DNA of 45,000 nucleotides from Symbiodinium natans (lineage: Eukaryota; Sar; Dinophyceae; Suessiales; Symbiodiniaceae), in NCBI GenBank assembly GCA_905221605.1, contig CAJNDS010002590.1:488918-533917 (forward strand), given 5' to 3'. The notes beneath the pieces are model-generated. The model searched no databases, was not told where the DNA came from, and was given only the letters and a program-made list of their open reading frames with translations. The translations under genes and the position numbers were made by a program. Shown one piece after another: positions 29,575 through 36,799 of the stretch; positions within the stretch are counted from its first letter, which is position 1; each line of letters starts with the position of its first letter.

Positions 29575-31850
29575 GAGAGTCCGATCCACGGCATTGAAAG
29601 GCAGAGGTGAACATCGTCAGCTGACAGAACACAAAAGCAAACAGCTGCCACGGTTCAGGCAGCTTCCATCCTTGGCTTAGGGTTTAGGGTTTAGGGTTTA
29701 GGGTTTAGGGTTTAGGGTCTAGGGTTTAGGGTTTAGGGTTTAGGGTTTAGGGTTGCCTTCCATCCTCAGCTACCCAAGCATCCATACCCTTGGGCCAGGA
29801 CCTGCACCAGCAGCGCAGCGAACGCACACCCGTGACACAGCAGCCCCGCCGAGACCGGGCCGCAGAGGTCGCAGGGAATCACCTAGAGGCTGGCCACGAA
29901 AAAGCCATCATGGTAGTACAGTTTCAGGGTTTAGGGTTTAGGGTTTAGGGTTTAGGGTTTAGGGTTTAGGGTTTAGGGTTTAGGGTTTAGGGTTTAGGGT
30001 TTAGGGTTTAGGGTTTAGGGCTTAGGGTTTAGGGTTTCATCCTCCTAAACCCAATAAGGAAAGGCGGAACATCTCCCAAGCCAAGGCACGGAGGCTCGCA
30101 CCAGGTATGTCAAGCACGAGGAGGCCCGTAACGCATGGAACTTGTGAGTGGACAAAGCCCTTTCCTGGTTCATAGTTGGGATAGTAATAAAATTTTTAAA
30201 TTTTATTCCTTATTGAGTTTAAGTACCCTTAAAAATGTAAAATAATGTAAAATGTTACCCCACTATGATAAAGTTTCGCTGGAGTACTGCTCCCCAATGA
30301 TGCCGATGAAGATGTTCAGGACGAAGACAGAAAAGAAGAGAACACCTCCATTTGGGATGCTTCAGCTTACACCAAGAGCCCTGAATAGGCATTGTAAGTA
30401 CCCTCCATGAGAATCCCTATTAAGGACTGTTAGTAGAAGGGGGAACATCCCCACCCTAAACCCTAAACCCTAAACCCTAAACCCTAAACCCTAAACCCTA
30501 AGCCTCCATACAGAAGCATGAGCTCTAGCCGGTCTTCTGGAGGCTGCTCAGGCAGACCTTGCGCGATCAGCTTGGTGAAGGCATCATAAACAGTCTCCGA
30601 CCACAGGCAGCCAGGGTTGGCTTGAACCGTATACATTGCATGCGTCAGCGCAGCGAAGCATACGACAGTGAACATCAGAGCCGGCAGGAGTCCTTTCCTG
30701 GGCTGGCTTGTGTGGCTTCGAAAGGTAATCATGTAAGACAAGCAACGACTCAGCACACCTGTTCACAAAACAAAACGCCTAAGGCAAGAAAGCGCAACAA
30801 CTATGCCGCAACGGCTCAAGAGCTGCTGAATGGGGAGGAGAGATGGCCCAAAGCCCTTCGTCAAAACCAAACCCTCCCACAGCCGCATCCAGTAGATCAG
30901 CACGATGAGGAGGTGCAGGAGGCGGTAGGGCGGATGGCCCAGAAGCAGCGCAATGGGAAGAATGCTGCGCATGAGGTCCCAGAAGTTGCCGAAAGTAAGG
31001 TAGACTGACAAGTGCTGCGTGCGGACACACCCCCAGAGCTGCACCAGTTCTAGCAGCAGATCGACGCATCCTTTGGCGATGATCCAGTCCGCGACAACTC
31101 CAGAGGAGTGTTGGATATCGACGTGCATGCGGTCACTTGCCGTAGACAGCTCATGTCTGGACGACGCCTCCAGAACTAGAAGCCCGAGCCCCCACAAAGA
31201 AATCAGAAACTGCAAGGCGTCGACCCAGACTGCTCCATTCCAGAAAGCGTAGGACACTGCACAGAGTATGGGGACTGAGCCGAAGATGCTCTCAGCAGGG
31301 GCGTCTTGAGTGTGGAACCCAGCGTGAGAGGAAAGAGCTTGGAAGATGTCAACCGAGATAAGGTTCGGCACCTTGGAGCCCAGAAAAAACACGAAAAAAA
31401 GGGTACCCTTCTTGGGGTTCGCTACTGTATAAAGGGAAACTTGAACCAAACAACAAAAACAGTGAAAAGGGTTACCACAGGGCTACCACAAGGTGCATGG
31501 CAAACCCGGATGCCGACCTCAAGCATGGGTGGTGTTCTGGGATCGGTCACTTTGCTATGCCAGTCGGGGGCTGTGCGGGTCTCGGCATGGAACAGCCAAA
31601 CCGTGTCCTTACTTCTCCAATAACCAAAGGAAAAAAGGCCAAACATCATTTATTATTCCTATGTACTAAATACGGAAACCCCAAAACAAATTACAGTTCA
31701 ACTGTTGGCTAAGTAAGTGTCTGATTCGTAGAAACAGAGTCGACGAGGAAGCCATGACGCGACTTGAAAACCGAGAAGGCGAAGGGGCGCACAGCGACTC
31801 GCGAACGAGACTCTCTTTGGAAGCGGATGCCAACCTAGACCCATGAGGAA
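29575..31850 (-). CDS. Ion-transport-domain cation channel gene (polycystin/TRP-like)
   Basis: The gene encodes a multi-pass membrane channel. In minus-strand order: 31,850-31,722 and 31,607-31,490 (N-terminal region, joined across element E2 as FYES-DTVWLFHAE); 31,385-30,778, about 200 residues with several membrane helices and the stretch FGPSLLPIQQLLSRCG typical of the helix 4-5 linker; 30,750-30,503, pore region (ALMFTVVCFAALTHAMYTVQ); 30,352-30,278, the last helix FFSVFVLNIFIGIIGEQY; 30,164-30,100, joined across element B2 as QYSS-ERALSTHKFHALRA. Later pieces at 29,890-29,757 and 29,677-29,575 may be the cytosolic tail. Ion selectivity cannot be judged. The exon ends at B2 and E2 are supported by duplications and frame; the others are approximate. 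Confidence 0.7.
29663..29771 (+). repeat. TTTAGGG array with flanking host duplication
   Basis: The array is at 29,678-29,755. The flanks are cttccatccttggct (29,663-29,677) and cttccatcctcagct (29,757-29,771). Both copies lie at the edge of coding pieces. Confidence 0.8.
29757..29890 (-). CDS. Exon-like piece, possible channel tail
   Basis: The minus frame reads VSAGLLCHGCAFAALLVQVL then AQGYGCLG. With a GT donor at GTAGCTGAGG and the acceptor AGCCAAG it continues in frame into WKLPEPWQLFAFVFCQLTMF at 29,677. The upstream KLYYHDGFFVASL is separated by an in-frame TAG, so the start is uncertain. Confidence 0.4.
30165..30273 (+). mobile_element. Introner-like element B2
   Basis: A 109-base element from ctggttcatagttggg to ccccactatgataaag, with a perfect 4-base duplication tttc at 30,161-30,164 and 30,274-30,277. 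It splits the channel just after the last helix. On the coding strand the intron would be GAAA...CCAG, a GA-AG intron. Removal joins EQYSS to ERALSTHK. Confidence 0.85.
31608..31717 (+). mobile_element. Introner-like element E2
   Basis: A 110-base element from cttacttctccaat to ggctaagtaag, with a perfect duplication tgtc at 31,604-31,607 and 31,718-31,721. On the coding strand: GACA...AAG. Removal joins RLCFYES to DTVWLFHAE in frame. It is the array-free sister of E1. Confidence 0.85.
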
Positions 31851-31859
31851 GCTAGGAAT

Positions 31860-31905
31860 AAAACAAGGGCACCCTTTTTGGCTAAATGGGATGATAAGGG
31901 AACCT
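31860..31905 (+). repeat. Family D fragment
   Basis: Contains gggatgataagggaa after a T/G run. The same core recurs at 37,745-37,760, at 21,351-21,367 (inverted) and in a looser form at 8,012-8,033. Full element ends are not resolved. Confidence 0.4.
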
Positions 31906-31943
31906 ACACCCTAAAAAAAAACACACGAATAAGAGCCTAGCAA

Positions 31944-34200
31944 CCCTCATCTCCATCAAGCTCCTCGCCCAGGGTCTCCGGTGTGGCTGTGAAGAAGTCC
32001 AGCAACGCCTAGGATGGCCCTTAAAACCCTCTTTAAGGAAATATTCAAGGGCACCCTAAACCCTGAACCCTAAACCCTACACCCTGAACAAGGACCCAGA
32101 CGCTGCAGCAACGGCCGGATTGAATCGCAAAAGCTGCGCCATGTCTTTGGAGGTCAGCTCTTGTGCCAGGAGCTGCTCCACACGCTCGCCATACCTGGTT
32201 TAGGATTTAGGGTTTAGGGAGTAGGGTTTAAGGTTTAGGGTTTAGGGTTTAGGGAGTAGGGCTTAGGGATTAGGGTTTAGGGTTTAGGGCTTCGAAACTT
32301 AAACTTCTTTTCCTTATCGCGTTGAAGTACCCTTTTAACAACAATGAAAAATGTTACCCGACTATGACAAAGAGACTGCTGTCTCTCCGAGGCGTAGCTC
32401 AGGAACAGGGGGATGCACTCCTCGCTCATGGCTGGGATAGTACTAGGTATCTAAGTTTCTATTCCTTGTTGAGCCTGAGCCCCCTGCAAAATGACACATG
32501 TTACCCCTAAAGCCTAAAGCCTAAAGCCTAAACCCCACTGTGACGCCAAGACTCGGGGGCGTGATGAATGAAAGTCCGCAAGCTGCTGCTGGTGATGGGG
32601 GCCACTTCTGCCAAGGTCTGGGTGCTGCACTTGCCAAATCCTTGGTTGCTGAGTTCATAGCCCTAAACCCTAAACCCTAAACCCTAAACCCTAAACCCTA
32701 AACCCTAAACCCTAAACCCTAAACCCTAAACCCCGGAAAAAGTGTACAGTGTACTCACTCAGCTACTAAGAGTCTTATTCCGTACTCCAGCGAGGTCTCC
32801 CCGGTGAAGCCAGCATCATCCTCACTGTGCCAAGCCTGTCAACTAAGGGTTAAAGGAGGCCAATTCCCTACAGAACCCCTATATGTACCTGATATAGTCA
32901 CTCTATATACCTAAGTAGCCCCGTAATAACCCCCAAAGAACCCCTAGAAGGTCCCTTACAAGGCTCCCTCCTTTCGTCCTTGAGGTTGAGGCTTTAGGGT
33001 TAAGCTCTAAGACCCTAAACCCTAAACCCTAAACCCTAAACCCTTATAAGGGTCCCTCCTTTCGTCTCTTGAGCCTGGCGCAGGGCCTGCTGGACAGCTC
33101 GTATCGTCTCAACATTCCCGGTCATGAAGGCCAGATGCCTAGGACGGCCGTTAAAACCCTCTGAAAAATCTTCCTGAACATGATACTCTTAAACCCTAAA
33201 CCCTAAACGCTAAACCCTAAACCCTAAACCCTAAGCCTTAAACCCCAAACCCTACACCATAGAAGGGCAAACCAATTAGGGAAATGTAAGATGTCCAAAG
33301 TGCCTGCCGAGCTGCAAGCAGGAGTGCCCATTGGCGTTCTGACTCCGAACGTCCGCACCTGGGCTGCAAAGATAGGGTTTAGGGTTTAGGGTTTAGGGTT
33401 TGGGGTTTAGGGTTTAGGGTTTAGGGTTTAGGGTTTAGGGTTTAGGGTTTAGGGTTTAGGGTTTAGGGTTTGGGGTTTAGGGTTTAGGGTTTAGGGTTTG
33501 GGGTTTGGGGTTTAGGGCTTCTAGGCACCTTGGCTGCAAAGATAGGCAATCATCTCACCGGAGCCTCCACGCCCCTCTCGAAAGACAGCCGCATGCATCA
33601 CATCATAGTTGTGTCGACCTTAATAGGGTTTAGGGTTTAGGGTTTAGGGTTTAGGGTTTAATTAGGGTTTAGGGTTTAGGGTTTAGGGTTTAGGGTTTAG
33701 GGTTTAGGGTTTAGGGTTTAGGGTTTAGGATCATAGTTGTATCGACCTTAATTAAAACAAATCAATGCTAATATAGAGCTTGCGGCGCCTTATTTTCGAC
33801 AGGCCTAACCCTAAACCCTAAACCCTAAACCCTAAACCCTAAACCCTAAACCCTAAACCCTAAACCCTAAACCCTAAACCCTAAACCCTAAACCCTAAAC
33901 CCTATTCAACGAGAAGCAAAGGCATACGTCCAAGAACAGTCTGGAGGCCGTCCCGTGTGACCATGCTATGAACCGTAGCGCGCCTCTCCAAGAGTACTCG
34001 CACCGTCGACAGGTGACCGCGGCTTGCCGCAAGATGAATGGCTTGGCCAGTACAAATCTGCCGCAAACTGGCATAATAAGCAACATAGGCGAAGGCACTG
34101 TCCAAATGAGCAGAACCATCATCAAGTTGCCGAATTGCATCTTCATCCTTGCCGTTCAGGACATCCACGTGAAACAGGGTACCGTAGCACGTCCTCGTGG
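31944..34200 (-). CDS. Ankyrin-repeat protein gene
   Basis: This is a protein-interaction protein. Minus-strand exons in order: 34,200-33,906 with IHLAASRGHLSTVRVLLE; 33,618-33,529 with RHNYDVMHAAVFREGRGG...MIAYLCSQ; 33,358-33,316 with GADVRSQNANGHSCL; 33,138-33,059 with HLAFMTGNVETIRAVQQA; about 32,825-32,777 with HSEDDAGFTGETSLE; 32,660-32,555; 32,420-32,377; 32,194-32,090 with YGERVEQLLAQELTSKDMAQ; 32,008-31,944 with ALLDFFTATPETLGEELDGD. The joins Q-G, L-H and QQ-Y rebuild classic ankyrin consensus (NGHSCL+HLAFMTGN), which supports both the family and the boundaries. Introns carry arrays, B elements and family F ends. N- and C-termini are not found. Confidence 0.75.
32195..32372 (+). mobile_element. 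Introner-like element B4 invaded by a TTTAGGG array
   Basis: The right half (gaagtaccctt...atgttacccgactatgacaaag) is family B; the left half has been replaced by about 90 bases of TTTAGGG-type repeats, ending ctggttta where other copies have ctggttcata. The flanks are atac (32,191-32,194) and agac (32,373-32,376). Removal joins SERQQ to YGERVE in frame; on the coding strand GTCT...CCAG. Confidence 0.75.
32377..32420 (-). CDS. 44-base micro-exon of the ankyrin gene
   Basis: It encodes ECIPLFLSYASERQQ (partial codons at the end) and is bounded on both sides by family B elements. Both joins keep the frame: HHAP-ECIPLF upstream and ERQQ-YGERV downstream. Confidence 0.7.
32421..32550 (+). mobile_element. 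Introner-like element B3
   Basis: A 130-base element, ctcgctcatggctggg to ccccactgtgacgccaag, with a perfect 4-base duplication actc at 32,417-32,420 and 32,551-32,554. On the coding strand GAGT...CGAG. It contains a short tandem cctaaag run near the right end. Confidence 0.85.
32956..33073 (+). repeat. CCCTAAA array with 29-base flanking duplication
   Basis: The copies ttacaaggctccctcctttc... (32,956-32,984) and ttataagggtccctcctttc... (33,044-33,073) flank about 55 bases ending in four CCCTAAA units. The right copy overlaps the end of an ankyrin exon. Confidence 0.8.
33139..33315 (-). other. GC-AG intron ending in family F sequence
   Basis: The coding strand has ...TGCTT|GCAGCTCGG at the donor and ...GTCCTAG|GCATCTGG at the acceptor; the first four intron bases GCAG resemble GCAT after the acceptor. 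Splicing rebuilds NGHSCL-HLAFMTGN, a textbook ankyrin turn. The 3' part (33,139-33,180) is family F, also seen at 32,009-32,050. Confidence 0.7.
33355..33546 (+). repeat. TTTAGGG array with 21-base flanking duplication
   Basis: gcacctgggctgcaaagata (33,355-33,374) and gcaccttggctgcaaagata (33,525-33,544) bracket about 150 bases of TTTAGGG. On the coding strand each copy holds AG|GTGC, so the intron is CAAG|GTGC...CCAG|GTGC and the ankyrin frame continues. Confidence 0.85.
33602..33752 (+). repeat. TTTAGGG array with 23-base flanking duplication
   Basis: atcatagttgtgtcgacctt+aat (33,602-33,624) and atcatagttgtatcgacctt+aat (33,730-33,752) differ by one base and bracket about 105 bases of array. 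On the coding strand both copies read AAG|GTCGA. Confidence 0.9.
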
Positions 34201-34222
34201 CCCAGAATCTTGGAAACGGATT

Positions 34223-34440
34223 CAGGGTTTAGGGGGTTTAGGGGGTTTAGGGGGTTTAGGGGGTTTAGGGGGTTTAGGGGGTTTAGGGGGTTTAGGGGGT
34301 TTAGGGGGTTTCGGGGGTTTAGGGGGTTTAGGGGGTTTAGGGGGTTTAGGGGGTTTAGGGGGTTTAGGGGGTTTAGGGGGTTTAGGGGGTTTAGGGGGTT
34401 TAGGGGGTTTAGGGTTTAGGGGGTTTAGGGTCTAGGGGGT
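34223..34440 (+). repeat. TTTAGGGGG nonamer array
   Basis: About 23 nearly perfect gggggttta units. Because 9 is a multiple of 3, frames remain open as GLGGLG or GFRGFR repeats; these are not proteins I would annotate. Confidence 0.9.
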
Positions 34441-34489
34441 CCAAAACATGCATCCGTTTCGAAGCTGCATATGTAAACTCAGCAATGCA

Positions 34490-34601
34490 CTTGGCTGCAC
34501 TCAGGAGGGTAGCTATAAATTAAACTTTTAGCTGCCTTACTAAGAAGCCCAATAAACCCAAAAGAGGTAAGGATCTAAAGTTACGGTAAAGTACCACAAA
34601 G
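34490..34601 (+). mobile_element. Introner-like element H1
   Basis: A 112-base element from cttggctgcac to accacaaag, with a perfect duplication tgca at 34,486-34,489 and 34,602-34,605. It is adjacent to a minus-strand open piece (34,606-34,770). Removing it leads to a nearby stop in that piece's longest frame, so its role as an intron is not shown. Confidence 0.7.
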
Positions 34602-34605
34602 TGCA

Positions 34606-34770
34606 GGGACTTGGAACTTTCAACACCACCCCCGAACAGCCTGTTGCTCCAAGTGAACGTGCAAGGGCCAAATGGGGCCAACAACTCCCGAGCGATTGCA
34701 GCCATGCCTACTGGGCTTCGGACCGTCTGGCAGCGAAAACTGAGAGGTTTTGAGGTGCGTTTGGCCAGCA
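34606..34770 (-). CDS. Possible exon, unassigned
   Basis: The minus frame reads SFRCQTVRSPVGMAAIAREL then LAPFGPCTFTWSNRLFGGG. No family recognised. Could be the upstream part of the ankyrin gene. Confidence 0.35.
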
Positions 34771-34943
34771 CTGAACCCTAAACCCTAAACCCTAAACCCT
34801 AAACCCTGAACTGAACAAGGACTCCCGATGTGTCACACAAGCTGCGCGCAAGTGTCTCTTGCCCTTCCCACTCTCAAGGGATCCTGACGCTGCGGATGCA
34901 AGAACATGACTTGCCAAGTGCACTACCGTCCACTGAATAATTG

Positions 34944-35080
34944 CTCCTTCTTGTAGCAGGGACTGAGACGGGCTTAGGGTTTAGGGTTTAGGGTTTAGGG
35001 TTTAGGGTTTAGGGTTTAGGGTTTAGGGCTTAGGGTTTAGGGTTTAACAGACCGGGAGAAGCAGAGATGAACGCCAGACC
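34944..35080 (-). pseudogene. Fragment copy of the SUMO-like exon interrupted by a TTTAGGG array
   Basis: 34,944-34,972 matches 16,747-16,774 with one difference (ctccttcttgtagcagggac...), and 35,046-35,078 matches 16,787-16,819 (gggagaagcag.gatgaacgc). Between them the 12 bases ccacaaggctcg of the 16.8 kb copy are replaced by about 73 bases of TTTAGGG repeats. No similarity is seen beyond these edges. On the minus strand the reading is SPCYKKE, as in the intact exon. Confidence 0.75.
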
Positions 35081-35123
35081 CCTACGTGTTGTTGGCGAAG
35101 TACCGCCCTTGCACCTCTTCACT

Positions 35124-35213
35124 CCCAAGCTGCTAACCCTAAACCCTAAACCCTAAACCCTAAACCCTGCACCCTAAACCCTAAACCCTAAACCCTAAAC
35201 ACCCAAGCTGCTA
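35124..35213 (+). repeat. CCCTAAA array with 12-base flanking duplication
   Basis: cccaagctgcta at 35,124-35,135 and at 35,202-35,213 flank about 65 bases of CCCTAAA. Confidence 0.7.
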
Positions 35214-35339
35214 TAGAGCTGGCTGGCTCTTAGTGGGGAGCGAAGTGGCCTGTTATATCACCCCATATATAGCGTTTAAGGGATTATGTCGGCCCCTATG
35301 TATAGCGTTTAGGGATTATCTAGGCCCTATATATACCCT

Positions 35340-35405
35340 TTGAGGGATTATCTAGGCCCTATCTATGCATATATATATATATATATATATACATTTATTT
35401 ATTTA
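35340..35405. repeat. AT microsatellite and short period repeat
   Basis: A run of atatat follows three copies of 'gggattat.taggcccctat' at 35,280-35,360 (each containing tatata). No coding signal between 35,220 and 35,500. Confidence 0.6.
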
Positions 35406-35509
35406 TATCCTTAAGGGGGTATATAGGGTACCCTACCTCATTCCCCCATTGCCTGCTAAGAGCCAGGGGGACAGTTCAAATTATCGGAACCCCTAAGCTA
35501 GGTACCACT

Positions 35510-35575
35510 GGCTGTCGGAGACCACCCGCATGCTCGTGGACCCCCAATGGCTGAAAATCATCTCTGCCGAAGCAA
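35510..35575 (+). CDS. Possible exon, strand uncertain
   Basis: The plus frame reads LSETTRMLVDPQWLKIISAE; the minus frame is also open. Abuts a TTTAGGG array. No family recognised. Confidence 0.3.
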
Positions 35576-35748
35576 GGTTTAGGGTTTAGGGTTTAGGGTT
35601 TAGGGTTTAGGGTTTAGGGTTTAGGGTTTAGGGTTTAGGGTTTAGGGTTTAGGGTTTAGGGTTTAGGGTTTAGGGTTTTCAGGGTTTTAAAGACCTGGGC
35701 CCCCTGACACCTCTCCGCAAGAGCTGCGTGGCGGCCTCTTTGCCCCAG

Positions 35749-35887
35749 CCTCCACAGGCAACGAAGGTTTAGGGTTTAGGGTTTAGGGTTTAGGGTTTAG
35801 GGTTTAGGGTTTAGGGTTTAGGGTTTAGGGTTTAGGGTTTAGGGTTTAGGGTTTAGGGTTTAGGGTTTCCTCCACAGGCAACGGAGG
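35749..35887 (+). repeat. TTTAGGG array with 19-base flanking duplication
   Basis: cctccacaggcaacgaagg (35,749-35,767) and cctccacaggcaacggagg (35,869-35,887) bracket about 100 bases of pure array. On plus each copy holds CACAG|GCAAC, giving a GC-AG intron; on minus a GT-AG intron is also possible. The surrounding exon frame is open on the minus strand. Confidence 0.85.
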
Positions 35888-36799
35888 CTTGCGGCGGTTG
35901 TCCATGAGGACCCCACAGGTATACTTTATTGTAGGCTCTTGTAGCACCCTACACCCTAAACCCTAAACCCTTTACCCTAAACCCTTTTTTCCAAACTCTC
36001 ACGTGACGTAGAACGAGAAAATCAGGGTTGGGGGTCTAAGCTCCTCAGCGTGTCCTTTTGGATGTATGTTGGTTTCCGGGCATGAAAATTTTGACATGAA
36101 TATCCCTAAACCATAAACCCTAAAACCTAAGCCCTATAAACCCTAAACCCTAAACCTTAGCCCTGAGCTCTGGAGCTAAGAACTAAGCTTGCCCACACGA
36201 AGCTTGTGCGCCCTAAGCTGTAAGCCCAGCTCTAAGCCTGTAGAAAAACAACTGGGGTCTAAACTTCTACTTTCATTGGTCTATTTAGGGAGTTCCCTAT
36301 ACTTCAGGGCTTAGGGTTTGGTTCAACCCTAAAAAAGTAGAGATGCCCTACTTATGATCACCCTAAATCCGTGAACCTCCAAGTACAACCTGGAAAGCCC
36401 TGCTCTCACCCTAAGCATGCACCCTAAAGATTCCAAGCCCAGGGAACAATAAAAACCCTCAAACCTCCCTAAACGCTAAACCCTAAACCCTAAACCCTAA
36501 ACCCTAAACCCTAAACCCTAAACCCTAAACCCTAAACCCTAAACCCAAAACCCTAAACCCTAAACCCTAAACCCTAAACCCTAAACCCTAAACCCTAAAC
36601 CCTAAACCCTAAACCCTAAACCCTAAACCCTAAACCCAAACCAACCCTAAAGCAGCATCCTAAAGCCCCTAAACCCTGCAAGCCTACTACCCTGCTTCCA
36701 TTCTAAGCCCTAGAGTCCCAGGAACCCTAGCACCCGAAACCAGCAAGTAACCCCGAAACCCTGAACCCTTAACCCGAAACCCTAAACCCTAAACACCAC

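Noticed and set aside
33968-34435. ORFs with GLGGLG and GFRGFR repeats
   Set aside because: The repeat part is the nonamer TTTAGGGGG array; only the opposite-strand ankyrin frame at 33,906-34,200 looks coding.
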